From Streptomyces sp. NRRL WC-3618 (GTDB taxonomy: Bacteria > Actinomycetota > Actinomycetes > Streptomycetales > Streptomycetaceae), in NCBI RefSeq assembly GCF_001280005.1, contig NZ_LGDW01000494.1, positions 1 to 35,682 of the forward strand: 35,682 bases of DNA, read 5' to 3'. The notes beneath the pieces were generated by a model that saw nothing but the letters and a program-made list of their open reading frames with translations, ran no database searches and was not told the origin of the DNA. Positions 22,254 through 31,905 of the stretch are shown one piece after another. The position numbers and the translations under genes were made by a program. The first letter of the stretch is position 1, and each line of letters begins with the position of its first letter.

Positions 22254-22721
22254 TCAGGCATCCGGTACGTCCAGGTCCGTATTGTCCTTGCCTTCGATCC
22301 AGAACGGCGCGGGGGGATGTACGGGGGTGAGCGCCGCGTGGCTGTAGAACGCCGCGTTCCCGCGCTTGACCAGGCCGCTGAAGACGACGTTGACCTGGAA
22401 GCTCGGCGGGTGGTCGTCGCCGTCGGGGCAGCCGGACAGGCAGGTGTCGTCCGTGGCGACTCCGGTGGCCCGCGCCCGGGGTGAGCCCCAGTCCCGCCAT
22501 GTCAGCTTGGTCAGGGAGACGCGCCAGTGCGCGTAGACCTCCTTGGGGCGCTGCCAGGCCCGGCCGTACCAGTCCGTCATGTACACCGGCCCCGTCCAGG
22601 GGATCGTCGTCGCCGCCGGGCCCTCGACGTGCACGCCACCGTCCACCTCGCCGCAGCCGGTCAGGCAGGTGGTCAGGCAGACGGCCAGCACGGCGCACGG
22701 CACGAGTCGGGAAAGCCGCAT
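22254..22721 (-). CDS. CseA-like lipoprotein
   Basis: A 155-residue lipoprotein precursor: basic start, hydrophobic stretch (LVPCAVLAVCLTTCLTGC) and lipobox LTGC with C23 as the lipid-modified residue. The mature part is tryptophan-rich (TDWYGRAWQ, LTWRDW) with a TCLSGC pair and no domain I recognise. As the first gene of the regulator-kinase operon, its place equals that of CseA, which modulates signalling by the CseBC system. The start is ATG 22721, preceded by GGAGCAGGG. Confidence 0.75.
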   Translation of the reverse strand: MRLSRLVPCAVLAVCLTTCLTGCGEVDGGVHVEGPAATTIPWTGPVYMTDWYGRAWQRPKEVYAHWRVSLTKLTWRDWGSPRARATGVATDDTCLSGCPDGDDHPPSFQVNVVFSGLVKRGNAAFYSHAALTPVHPPAPFWIEGKDNTDLDVPDA

Positions 22722-23029
22722 CCCTGCTCCTTCCGCCGGGCTGCCGGGTGTGTGGAGAACGCTGCCGCACAGGTCGCAGGCCATGGTACGGCGGGCCGCT
22801 GCGGGCCGTTCCGAGACGGCGGTGACCCTCGGGACAAGAGGCCGTTCCCAGCCCGCTGTTACCCGCGATCGGCCCTCTGACCTGCGCATGTAACAGCTGC
22901 CCGGCGACGCGTCATCGACTTCGATACGTCATCGCCGTACAGCCGACGAACCGTTGTGCCTCCGCCTTCCTACTGTCGCTCCGACCAAAGGCACCCGGCA
23001 CCCACCGGCACACCACTCCTGGGGGAAAC
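22722..23029. promoter_or_regulatory. Divergent control region, CseA-like operon and S8 protease
   Basis: 308 bp between divergent genes. It contains a perfect 8-bp inverted repeat, GCTGTTAC (22855-22862) and GTAACAGC (22890-22897), and a direct repeat of CGTCATCG (22910-22917, 22927-22934). A GGGGGAAAC ribosome-binding site precedes the protease start. No clear -35/-10 pair can be fixed by eye. Confidence 0.35.
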
Positions 23030-26000
23030 TTGCGCAGAAAAACGAAGGCAGCGTGCGTGGGCACCGCCGCGGCGACGGTGGCGGCGGTCCTCGCCACCGG
23101 GCTGATCGGCACGACGGCACAGGCCACGCCCGTGCACGCCACGCCCGCGCTCGCCAAGGCATCCGTCGGCACGCACCGTGTCACCCTCGTCACCGGTGAC
23201 CATGTCCTCCTCAACGCCAAGGGCGATGTCGTCGGCATGGACCGGGCCCCGGGCCGCGAGCGGATCCCCGTGCAGATACGGAAGATCGACGGCCACACCC
23301 ACGTCATACCGACGGACGTCGCCCGGATGGTCGCGAGCGGCAGGCTCGACCAGCGACTGTTCGACGTCACCGCGCTCAACACGGCGGCCGCCCGGAGGAA
23401 CCAGCAGGGCGCCACGAAGGTCATCGTCGACTACAGGGGCACGGCACGCACCCTGAAGGCCGAGGTCAGGGACTCGGGCATGGTCCACCGGACCTTCAAG
23501 GCCCTGGACATGGACGCCCTCCAGACGCCCACCAAGGACACCCCGAAGCTGTGGGACGCCCTCACCAACGGTGACACCCTCGCCCCGGGCATCTCCCATG
23601 TCTGGCTCGACGGCGTCCGCAAGGCCAGCCTGGACAAGTCCGTGCCGCAGATCGGCGCGCCCAAGGTCTGGGCCAAGGGCTACGACGGCAAGGGCGTCAA
23701 GGTCGCCGTCCTGGACACGGGCCTCGACGCCGGCCACCCCGACCTCCAGGGCCAGGTGATCGCCGCCAAGAACTTCAGTACGGCCACCACCACGGGCGAC
23801 CGGCAGGGCCACGGCACGCACGTCGCGTCCACCATCGCCGGCACCGGCGCGAAGTCCGGCGGCAAGTACAAGGGGGTGGCCCCCGGAGCGAGGCTCCTGA
23901 TCGGCAAGGTCCTCAACGACAAGGGCGAGGGCGAGGACTCCGGCATCATCGCGGCCATGGAGTGGGCCGCCGACCAGGGCGCCGACGTCGTCAACCTCAG
24001 CCTGGGCGGCGCCGACACCCCGGGCGTCGACCCGTTGGAAGCCACCGTCAACAGGCTGTCCGAGACGAAGGGCACCCTCTTCGCCATCGCGGCGGGCAAC
24101 GAGGGCAGGGACGGTCCCAAGACCATCGACTCCCCCGGCAGCGCCGCCGACGCGCTCACCGTCGGAGCCGTCGACGGCTCGGACGATCTCGCGGACTTCT
24201 CCAGCCTCGGCCCCACCGCCGACGGCACCCTCAAACCGGATGTGACCGCGCCCGGCGTGGACATCACGGCGGCGGCGGCCAAGGACAGCGCGATCCCCAA
24301 GGAGGTCGGCGAGAACCCGCCCGGCTATCTGACGATCTCGGGTACGTCCATGGCGACCCCGCATGTCGCGGGCGCCGCCGCCCTCCTCAAGCAGCGGCAT
24401 CCCGACTGGAGGTTCCGCGAGCTGAAGGCCGCGCTCATGGGCTCGGCGAAGGGCGGCGGCGAGGCGCCGTACGCGGAGGGTTCGGGCCGCATCCAGGTCG
24501 ACAGGGCGATCGGCCAGAACGTGGTCGCCGAGCCCGCCTCGGTGAGCTTCCCGGTCCAGTTGTGGCCGCACACCGACGACACCCCGGTCACCAGGAAGCT
24601 GACGTACCGCAACCTGGGCACCACGGACGTCACGCTGAACCTGTCGACCACGGCCCGCGGCCCCCGTGGCGACAGCGCCCCGGCGGGCTTCTTCACCCTC
24701 GGCGCGAAGAAGGTCACCGTCCCCGCCGGTGGCACGTCGTCCGTGGACGTCACCGTCAACACCAGGCTGGGCGGCACGCTCAACGGCGGGTACACGGCGT
24801 TCGTGACGGCCACGGGTGGCGGCGGCCAGACCGTCCGTACGGCGCTGGGAGTCGAGCGGGAGACGGAGGCGTACGACGTGACGCTGAAGTTCGTCAACCG
24901 TCCCGGGCAGCACCCGGTCCACTTCACCAGCCTGGCGGTGGCCGTGCGGGGCATCCCCGGCTACTCGAACGTGACCACCGACGACACCGTCACCTTCCGT
25001 GTCCGCAAGGGCCCGTACATCCTGGACTCGGCCAGCATGAAGGACCCGGACTCGACCGAGGGCGGCGTCGACTGGCTGTCCCAGCCCGTGCTGGACATCC
25101 GCAGGAACACGACGATCACGCTCGACCTGAACAAGACCCGTTCGTCCGACATCACCGTGCCGGACAAGAACGCCAAGCCGCTTCAGGCCATGGTGCTGTA
25201 CAAGCATGTGCCCGCGAACGTGGCGAACGGCATCGTGATGCCCACCTTCTCCGACATCCGTCTCGCGCACCTCGGTCCCCGGATGCCCTCCGGCCTGACG
25301 CAGATCTGGTCCGGGCAGTGGACCAGGGGCAACGGCGCCGAGTACGACACCGTCAGCGGCAGCGAGGTGAAGACGCTCGTCGGCAGGCGCGTCCAGCACT
25401 ACAAGGCGAGCGACTTCGCCACGGTGCGCGCCGGTCTGGGCGCCTCGACGCCCGGGAAGACCGGGGTGCTCGCCCTGACCGTCGGCGTGAACGTCGGCAA
25501 CGGCTTCCACACGCCCGTGACCCAGAAGCTGCCCACCACCCGGACGCTGTACCTGTCGACGGGCGACGACGCCGACTGGTATTTCGGCTTCCAGCAGTAC
25601 TCGGGGAAACTGGACGCGGACGGCGCGCCGATCGTGGAGTCCGACTCCGACTCCGGTGACTACCAGCAGCTCACCGCCGGCAGGACCTACCGGAAGACGT
25701 TCAGCACGGCGGTGTTCGCGCCGCACGTGGTTCCCGAGCTGCTCGGCGTCTTCCACGGCGACGACGGCATCTCCGGCCGGCTCCCGCTCTTCGCCGACGG
25801 CCAGGGGCAGGAAGCGCGGTCGGACCTCACCTCGGCGCGGACGACGCTGTACCGCAACGGCCGCAGGTTCGGGTCGAACACCGACGCGCTCACCGGCGCC
25901 GCCGTGTTCAAGGTCCCGGCCGGCGAGGCCGCGTACACCCTGACCACGTCGGCCACGCGAAGCGCCCAGGTCCAGGCCGCCTCCACCCGGGTGGACGCGC

Positions 26001-26350
26001 GCTGGACGTTCCGCTCGAAGCAGCCGTCCTCCGGACTGCCGACCGAGCTGCCGGTGTCCACGATTCGCTTCGCGGCGAAGACGGGCCTGGACAGCAGGGT
26101 CGAGGCCGGCCGGACGGTCACCTACCCGGTCACCGTCGAGGGCGCGGCGAGGGGCCAGAACCTCAGGTCGCTGGCGGTGTCCGTGTCGTACGACGACGGC
26201 AGGACCTGGACGAGGACCACCGTCAGGGACGGAAAGATCACCGTGAAGAACCCGGCGAAGGGCCAGGGCATCTCCCTCTACGCCAAGATCATCGACAGGA
26301 AGGGCAACACGTCCACGATCTGGGTCCACAACGCGTACTACGGCAAGTGA
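23030..26350 (+). CDS. Secreted subtilisin-like serine protease (S8)
   Basis: A 1106-residue exported protease. Signal peptide at 1-32 (ending TTAQA), a propeptide region to about 215, and a subtilase domain with catalytic D229 (AVLDTGLDAGHPDL), H261 (GHGTHVAS) and S440 (GTSMATPHVAG), plus the oxyanion asparagine in AIAAGNEG. From about 500 to the end come beta-rich domains of about 600 residues of unknown role, probably for substrate or cell-wall binding. Such large S8 proteases are common in Streptomyces secretomes and serve extracellular protein digestion. The start is TTG 23030, just after GGGGGAAAC. An 18-bp hairpin follows the gene. Confidence 0.92.
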   Translation: MRRKTKAACVGTAAATVAAVLATGLIGTTAQATPVHATPALAKASVGTHRVTLVTGDHVLLNAKGDVVGMDRAPGRERIPVQIRKIDGHTHVIPTDVARMVASGRLDQRLFDVTALNTAAARRNQQGATKVIVDYRGTARTLKAEVRDSGMVHRTFKALDMDALQTPTKDTPKLWDALTNGDTLAPGISHVWLDGVRKASLDKSVPQIGAPKVWAKGYDGKGVKVAVLDTGLDAGHPDLQGQVIAAKNFSTATTTGDRQGHGTHVASTIAGTGAKSGGKYKGVAPGARLLIGKVLNDKGEGEDSGIIAAMEWAADQGADVVNLSLGGADTPGVDPLEATVNRLSETKGTLFAIAAGNEGRDGPKTIDSPGSAADALTVGAVDGSDDLADFSSLGPTADGTLKPDVTAPGVDITAAAAKDSAIPKEVGENPPGYLTISGTSMATPHVAGAAALLKQRHPDWRFRELKAALMGSAKGGGEAPYAEGSGRIQVDRAIGQNVVAEPASVSFPVQLWPHTDDTPVTRKLTYRNLGTTDVTLNLSTTARGPRGDSAPAGFFTLGAKKVTVPAGGTSSVDVTVNTRLGGTLNGGYTAFVTATGGGGQTVRTALGVERETEAYDVTLKFVNRPGQHPVHFTSLAVAVRGIPGYSNVTTDDTVTFRVRKGPYILDSASMKDPDSTEGGVDWLSQPVLDIRRNTTITLDLNKTRSSDITVPDKNAKPLQAMVLYKHVPANVANGIVMPTFSDIRLAHLGPRMPSGLTQIWSGQWTRGNGAEYDTVSGSEVKTLVGRRVQHYKASDFATVRAGLGASTPGKTGVLALTVGVNVGNGFHTPVTQKLPTTRTLYLSTGDDADWYFGFQQYSGKLDADGAPIVESDSDSGDYQQLTAGRTYRKTFSTAVFAPHVVPELLGVFHGDDGISGRLPLFADGQGQEARSDLTSARTTLYRNGRRFGSNTDALTGAAVFKVPAGEAAYTLTTSATRSAQVQAASTRVDARWTFRSKQPSSGLPTELPVSTIRFAAKTGLDSRVEAGRTVTYPVTVEGAARGQNLRSLAVSVSYDDGRTWTRTTVRDGKITVKNPAKGQGISLYAKIIDRKGNTSTIWVHNAYYGK

Positions 26351-26406
26351 GGCCGGGGGTTCGCTGATGTGAGCCACTGACGAGGTTCACTGACGAGGTC
26401 GCTGAG

Positions 26407-26449
26407 CGGGTCGGTCTGCCGGAAGCACTGGTTCCGGCAGACCGACCCG
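26407..26449 (+). terminator. 18-bp perfect hairpin after the S8 protease
   Basis: Arms 26407-26424 and 26432-26449 are fully complementary, with a 7-base loop GCACTGG. A strong intrinsic-type terminator without a T-run. Confidence 0.8.
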
Positions 26450-26626
26450 TCGTGCCGGGAACAGGCGGTCCGGTCGGCGCGGTTGCATCGAGCGGGGGAC
26501 CGGTGCCGTACGGGCGGGGAACACGGAGGCCGTGAGGTCGTCCGCCCGCCAGGAGCCCGGCCCCGGGATCGCGGTACGACCGCCGCGCACTCGGACCGAG
26601 ACGTATTTCCGCAGGAGGACTGTTCC

Positions 26627-27460
26627 ATGTCTGACCGGCCCTTGACTCTCATGGCAGTACACGCCCACCCCGACGACGAGGCCACCGGCACCGGAGGGGT
26701 CCTCGCGCGGTACGCGGCGGAGGGCATCCGCACGGTTCTCGTGACCTGTACCGACGGCGGCTGCGGTGACGGACCGGGGGGCGTCAAGCCGGGCGATCCC
26801 GGGCACGATCCGGCGGCCGTCGCCGCCATGCGCCGTCAGGAGCTCGAGGCGAGCTGCGAGGTCCTGAAGATCAGCGATCTGGAGATGCTCGACTACGCGG
26901 ACTCCGGAATGATGGGCTGGGCGAGCAACGACGCCCCCACGGCCTTCTGGCACACCCCGGTGGCGGAGGGCGCGGCCCGGCTCGCGGAGCTCATGCGGCA
27001 CTACCAGCCCGATGTGGTCGTCACCTATGACGAGAACGGCTTCTACGGACACCCCGACCACATACAGGCCCACCGCATCACGATGGCGGCGCTGGAGATG
27101 ACCACGCTGACCCCGAAGGTCTACTGGACGACGATGCCGCGTTCGGCGATGCGGCGGTTCGGCGAGATCATGCGCGAGTTCGGTGGCGAGATGCCCGAGC
27201 CGGACCCCGCCGAGGCCGCCGCGCTGGCCGAGATCGGTCTGCCCGACGACGAGATCACGACGTGGGTGGACACCCTCGCGTTCAGCGGTCAGAAGTTCGA
27301 CGCGCTGGCGGCGCACGCCAGTCAGGGCGAGAACATCTTCTTCCTCAAGATGGGCAAGGAGAGGTTCGGCGAGCTGATGGGCCTGGAGACGTTCGTACGG
27401 GTCCAGGACACCACCGGCGCGGCCCTGCCCGAGAACGACCTCTTCGCCGGCCTGCGCTGA
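26627..27460 (+). CDS. PIG-L family zinc deacetylase (LmbE-like)
   Basis: A 277-residue enzyme of the LmbE/MshB/Mca family, which removes acetyl groups from N-acetylglucosaminyl compounds or cleaves mycothiol conjugates. The zinc site is visible as AHPDDE (H14, D17) and the later HPDH (H142-H145). The segment VTCTDGGCGDGPGGVKPGD follows the first strand. It is close in length to Mca, but I cannot separate Mca, MshB and other PIG-L members from the sequence. The start is ATG 26627 with GCAGGAGGAC upstream. A stand-alone gene between two terminators. Confidence 0.85.
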   Translation: MSDRPLTLMAVHAHPDDEATGTGGVLARYAAEGIRTVLVTCTDGGCGDGPGGVKPGDPGHDPAAVAAMRRQELEASCEVLKISDLEMLDYADSGMMGWASNDAPTAFWHTPVAEGAARLAELMRHYQPDVVVTYDENGFYGHPDHIQAHRITMAALEMTTLTPKVYWTTMPRSAMRRFGEIMREFGGEMPEPDPAEAAALAEIGLPDDEITTWVDTLAFSGQKFDALAAHASQGENIFFLKMGKERFGELMGLETFVRVQDTTGAALPENDLFAGLR

Positions 27461-27465
27461 ACCGG

Positions 27466-27506
27466 CCGACCGCCCGGCCGGGGAGCTTTCCCCGGCGGGC
27501 GGTCGG
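27466..27506. terminator. Bidirectional terminator between convergent genes
   Basis: Arms of 19 and 18 bases with one bulged base and a GCTT loop (27466-27484 and 27489-27506), filling the 52-bp gap between the deacetylase and the esterase. Confidence 0.8.
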
Positions 27507-27512
27507 CAGCCT

Positions 27513-28793
27513 TCACTTGTGCGTCTTGACCCTGGGTGTCGGCTTCGGACCCTCGGCGCGCAGAGGGCCGTGGCTCAGCTTCGGGGGCACGGCTGCCGCC
27601 GAGCCCTTCTTGAGGTGGCGGGGTACGACATCCTGGGGGAACGTCAGCTGCTGGCCCATCCACGTCAGGGCGGGGGGCATCTCCCGTACCCAGGTCGGGA
27701 AGTTGTGGCTGCCCTCGTCGGGGAGTATCGCCACGACCCGCATCGGGGCCTTGACGGCCTTGACGAAGGCCTGCGTCTGCGGATAGCCGCGTTCACCGTG
27801 CTTGCTGTCGGCCACCAGGACGGAGACGTCGGGGACGGGCAGGTGCTTCAGCCGCCACATCAGGTCGTGGGCGTTGATCCGGTCGGCGCGGTCCGGGCCG
27901 GTGCCGAAGAGGCTGCCCGTCGTCGGGTCCTCCCTGATCTTGTAGTCGGGCGACAGGGCGGCGGCCGTCGTGTACACGTGCGGATCGCGCATCGTCAGCT
28001 GAAGGGCGCAGGTGCCGCCGGAGGAGTAGCCCATGACGCCCCAGGCACTGGCGGCGTGGCCGACCCGGTAGGTGGACTTCAGGGCCTCGGGCAGATCCCT
28101 GGCCAGGAAGGTCTCCGTCTGCGGACCGCCCGGTACGTTCACGCACTCGGTGTCGCGCGGCGGGGCGATCGTGGGCCTGATCATCACCATGATCGTCGGC
28201 TGCATCTGCCCCCTCCGCTGCAGGTCACCGGCGGTCTGGGAGACCCGCAGATACTGCGCGAGGTTGAAGATGCTGCCCGGGTAGCCGCTGAGCGCGACGA
28301 TCACCGGGAAGCGCTGCCGCTTGTACGCCTTCTGGAAGTACTGGGGCGGCAGGTAGACGAACGCCGGGTCTATCACTCCGGTACGGCGTCCGATGATCTT
28401 CACGGACTCCACTCGCCCGTTCTCCGCGGCGGGGCCGGTGGGCAGTCCGCTGACCCTGCTCAGCTGCTCGTCGGAGGCCGGCTGCACCAGCGCCCCCTTC
28501 ACGGAGATGCCGCTGATCGTGCCGACGCCGCCGCCCTGTGTCACCCCGACGGGGGCCGTCTCGACGCGGCCGAAGAGTTCGCCCCACGATCCGAAGAACT
28601 GGTACGACGAGTTCAGCCAGCACGCGAACGCCGCGACGATCACCACCTGGGTCATCCCGAGGGCCGCCAGGCGTCCCAGCACCTGCCACACACCCCGCCG
28701 GGCGAACCGCGGCCACAGCCAGACCAGCAGTGCCACACCTACGGCGGCGACCACCGCCATCACATACACCGTCGTCTCGCTGGTCAGACCCAT
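27513..28793 (-). CDS. Membrane-anchored esterase-family alpha/beta hydrolase
   Basis: A 426-residue protein with two N-terminal membrane spans (about 9-27 and 46-60) and an extracytoplasmic alpha/beta-hydrolase domain of the esterase D/mycolyltransferase-like family. The nucleophile is S257 in GYSSGG, an aspartate lies in VLVADSKHGERG and the histidine in DEGSHNFPTW, a full triad. Other family marks are VYLPPQYF and ALSGYPGSIFN. Streptomyces do not make mycolic acids, so an esterase acting on envelope or external substrates is more likely than mycolyl transfer. The start is ATG 28793; an in-frame extension to 28883 is not protein-like. Confidence 0.8.
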   Translation of the reverse strand: MGLTSETTVYVMAVVAAVGVALLVWLWPRFARRGVWQVLGRLAALGMTQVVIVAAFACWLNSSYQFFGSWGELFGRVETAPVGVTQGGGVGTISGISVKGALVQPASDEQLSRVSGLPTGPAAENGRVESVKIIGRRTGVIDPAFVYLPPQYFQKAYKRQRFPVIVALSGYPGSIFNLAQYLRVSQTAGDLQRRGQMQPTIMVMIRPTIAPPRDTECVNVPGGPQTETFLARDLPEALKSTYRVGHAASAWGVMGYSSGGTCALQLTMRDPHVYTTAAALSPDYKIREDPTTGSLFGTGPDRADRINAHDLMWRLKHLPVPDVSVLVADSKHGERGYPQTQAFVKAVKAPMRVVAILPDEGSHNFPTWVREMPPALTWMGQQLTFPQDVVPRHLKKGSAAAVPPKLSHGPLRAEGPKPTPRVKTHK

Positions 28794-29165
28794 ACCGGTT
28801 GATCCCCGATTTCCCTGCCTGTTATTGCCTGTGCGGCTTCCTTCATACAGAAGGAGGGACGTTGCACCGTTCGCGTTCCCCAATCAGCGCAAATGGGGTG
28901 AGGCGGAGAACACACTTGTGGTATCCGCCGGACGGTGTCGCACAGCCGCGGCCGGCCGGATGACCGGCCGACCGCGGGCGGGGGATCCGCAGCCCTCAGT
29001 CAGGGTGCGGGTAAGGGTCCGGCAAGAGTTACGCCGGTCGAGTTTTCGGATCGCGGCAACCGTTTGTAGTGCCGGTGACCACAAGGAAGCGGATCCGGTC
29101 ACACCGGTGCGGCAGGGATCCACATTTCCCTCTGGCGAACCGCGCGCAAGGAGAACACCTCCCCC
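28794..29165. promoter_or_regulatory. Divergent control region of the esterase and xyloglucanase genes
   Basis: 372 bp between divergent genes. It includes a 14-bp inverted repeat with one mismatch and an ATGA loop (28946-28977). An AAGGAG ribosome-binding site stands before ATG 29166. No TGGGAGCGCTCCCA-type CebR site was seen. Confidence 0.4.
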
Positions 29166-31763
29166 ATGAATCACCCCACGAACGGCGGGCGCCGGGGGCG
29201 TCACCGCCGTCGCTGGACCGCCACAGGTCTGCTGTTCGGCGTACCCGCCGCCGTCGTCGTGCCGTATCTCGTGTTCACACAGGACGACTCGCAGGCCGCG
29301 ACGGTCGACGGGGCGGCCTACTACCAGCTGATGTCCGTGCGCAGCGGCAAGGTGCTGGACGTCAACGGCTACTCCACCGCCGACGGCACCCGTATCCAGC
29401 AGTGGACCGACCAGCACAGCGCCAACCAGCAGTGGAAGCTGAAGCCCGCCGGGGGCGGCTACTACGAGCTGGTGAACCGCAACAGCGGCAAAGTGCTGGG
29501 CATCAAGGGCAGCTCGACCGCCCGCGCTGCCGCCGCCGAGCAGCAGACCGACAGTTCCTCCACCGCCCAGGAGTGGCGGATCGACGGAGTGAAGGGTTCC
29601 GACGCCGTCACCTTCACCTCCCGCCGGAGCGGCCAGGTCCTGGACGTCACCAGGGCGTCCAAGGCCGACGGCGCGAAGGTCATCCAGTATCCCGGCAGGG
29701 GCACCGCCAACCAGCAGTGGAAACTGGTGAAGCTGGACCAGCCCCAGGGTTCGGGGAGCGGCGGGTCGCAGACCCCGGCCGGGACCGGACCGTACGTGTG
29801 GAAGAACGCCCAGGTGGTGGGCGGCGGTTACGTCGACGGGCTGGTGTTCAACCCGCGCGAGAAGGGCCTGCTGTACGCGCGTACCGACATGGGCGGCGCC
29901 TACCGCTGGGACGCCGCGGCCGAGCAGTGGATCCCGCTGACCGACCAGTTCGGTGACAAGGACTGGAACCTGCTGGGCATCGACTCGCTGGCCACCGACC
30001 CCGTCGACCCCAACCGGCTCTACATCGGGGCGGGCACCTACACCAACAGTTGGGCGGGCAACGGCGCGATCCTGCGCTCCACCGACCAGGGCCGCACCTT
30101 CAAGCGCACCGACCTGCCCTTCAAGCTGGGCGGCAACGAGGACGGTCGTGGAGCGGGCGAACGGCTCGTCATCGACCCGGCCAACCACAGCAACCTGCTG
30201 CTGGGCACCCGCAAGAACGGCCTGTGGCGCAGCACCGACAGCGGTGTGACGTGGGGTCAGGTCTCCGCGTTCCCCGTCAAGGACGGCGCGGGCAGCGGCG
30301 CGGGCATCTCCTTCGTGACGTACGGCCCGGCGGGAAGCAACACGGTCTATGTCGGCGTCGCCGACAAGTCCACCTCCCTGTACCGCTCCACCGACGGCGG
30401 CAGCACCTGGCAGGCCGTCTCCGGGCAGCCCACCGGCCAGATGCCTCAGCACGGCGTGTTCTCCGGTGACGGATCGCTGTACCTGACGTACACCAACGTC
30501 GTCGGGCCCAACGGCGTGACCGCAGGCTCGGTGTGGAAGTACACGCCGAACAACGGGGCGTGGAAGAACATCTCGCCGTCCCAGGGCAGTTACGGGTTCT
30601 CCGGTCTGGCCGTCGACCCGCAGAAGCCGTCCACGGTGATGGTCACCACCCTCGACCGCTGGTGGCCCCAGGACGAGGTCTACCGGAGCACCGACGGCGG
30701 CGCGAACTGGAAGGCGCTGGCCTCGAAGTCGGTGCGCGACGCCTCCGGCGCTCCCTACCTCGGTACCGGCATCGGGCACTGGATGACCGCCCTCGCCATC
30801 GACCCCTTCAACTCCGGGCACGTGCTGTACGGCACCGGCAGCGGCATCTGGCGCAGCAAGGACGCCAACGCCTCCGACAGCGGCGCCACCAGCCACTGGA
30901 TCAACGGGGCCCGCGGGCTGGAGGAGACCGCTGTCCAGGACGCGATCGCCCCTCCCGGCGGCGCCACCGTCATCTCCTCCATGGGTGACCAGGGCGGTTT
31001 CCACTACAGCACCTCCCGCTCCCTGACCACGGTGCCCAGCGGGCAGCTGAAGAACCCGCTGATGATCACCAGCACGGACATCGATTTCACCGACGGCGGC
31101 AGCAACTGGAAGGGCTTCGCGTCGGAGCCGGTCGGCAGCGCCGACAGCGGCCAGGTCGCGCTCTCGGCGGACGGCTCCGCCATCGTGTGGACCGAGGAGG
31201 GCCAGGCCCCGTACCGCTCTACCGACAGGGGCGCGAGCTGGTCGAGGGTCGGCGGCCTGGGCGCCGGCGCGGTGGTCGTCGCCGACCGCTCCTCGGCCGG
31301 CACGTTCTACGCGCTGTCCGGCGGCACGCTCTACGCCAGCACCGACGGCGGCGCGAGCTTCACCGCCCGCGCCACGAACCTGCCCTCCGGCCGGCTCGCG
31401 GCGGCGCCCGGCATCGCCGGGGACCTGTGGCTCTCCGGCAACTACAAGGGGCTGCTGCACTCCACTGACGGCGGCCGCACCTTCACCACGCTGAGCTCGG
31501 TGAGCGACGCGTCCGCCCTCGGCTTCGGCAAGGCCAAGGAAGGCACCGGCTACCAGGCCCTGTACCTGATCGGTACCGTCAAGAACGTCACCGGAGTCTT
31601 CCGCTCCACCGACAAGGGCGCCACCTGGCTCCGCGTCAACGACGACGCCCACCAGTGGGGCAACATCAGCGGCGGCGGCGTCATCACCGGCGACCCCGAC
31701 ACCTACGGCCGCGTGTACATCGGCACCAACGGACGCGGTCTCCAGTACGGCGACCCGTCCTGA
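29166..31763 (+). CDS. Secreted GH74 xyloglucanase with N-terminal ricin-type domain
   Basis: An 865-residue exported enzyme. Residues 18-45 form a signal sequence after a basic start. Residues about 50-195 are a ricin B-type beta-trefoil, with three QxW repeats (ANQQWKLKP, AQEWRIDG, ANQQWKLVK) that bind sugars. A short Gly/Ser linker leads to the GH74 double seven-bladed propeller, with many TDGG/STD blade motifs. D241 in YARTDMGGAYRW is the expected first catalytic aspartate; an aspartate in TDIDF (638 or 640) is the likely second. GH74 enzymes cut xyloglucan of plant cell walls. In Streptomyces the binding module is more often a C-terminal cellulose-binding domain. Confidence 0.88.
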   Translation: MNHPTNGGRRGRHRRRWTATGLLFGVPAAVVVPYLVFTQDDSQAATVDGAAYYQLMSVRSGKVLDVNGYSTADGTRIQQWTDQHSANQQWKLKPAGGGYYELVNRNSGKVLGIKGSSTARAAAAEQQTDSSSTAQEWRIDGVKGSDAVTFTSRRSGQVLDVTRASKADGAKVIQYPGRGTANQQWKLVKLDQPQGSGSGGSQTPAGTGPYVWKNAQVVGGGYVDGLVFNPREKGLLYARTDMGGAYRWDAAAEQWIPLTDQFGDKDWNLLGIDSLATDPVDPNRLYIGAGTYTNSWAGNGAILRSTDQGRTFKRTDLPFKLGGNEDGRGAGERLVIDPANHSNLLLGTRKNGLWRSTDSGVTWGQVSAFPVKDGAGSGAGISFVTYGPAGSNTVYVGVADKSTSLYRSTDGGSTWQAVSGQPTGQMPQHGVFSGDGSLYLTYTNVVGPNGVTAGSVWKYTPNNGAWKNISPSQGSYGFSGLAVDPQKPSTVMVTTLDRWWPQDEVYRSTDGGANWKALASKSVRDASGAPYLGTGIGHWMTALAIDPFNSGHVLYGTGSGIWRSKDANASDSGATSHWINGARGLEETAVQDAIAPPGGATVISSMGDQGGFHYSTSRSLTTVPSGQLKNPLMITSTDIDFTDGGSNWKGFASEPVGSADSGQVALSADGSAIVWTEEGQAPYRSTDRGASWSRVGGLGAGAVVVADRSSAGTFYALSGGTLYASTDGGASFTARATNLPSGRLAAAPGIAGDLWLSGNYKGLLHSTDGGRTFTTLSSVSDASALGFGKAKEGTGYQALYLIGTVKNVTGVFRSTDKGATWLRVNDDAHQWGNISGGGVITGDPDTYGRVYIGTNGRGLQYGDPS

Positions 31764-31905
31764 CCCCAGCACCACCCCAGCACCACCGAGGCGGGGCCGC
31801 AGGCACAACAGGTTCGTGAAGCCGGGAGTCGGGCGCGGTCGCCGTCCGGTGAACCGGGCCGCGACCGGCTCCGTACACACCGACACGGTGGCCGTGCGGC
31901 CTCCG

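Noticed and set aside
22970..26377. A very long minus-strand open frame opposite the S8 protease
   Set aside because: Its translation is arginine/glycine/valine-rich without domains, and the plus strand carries an obvious protease; a typical high-GC shadow.
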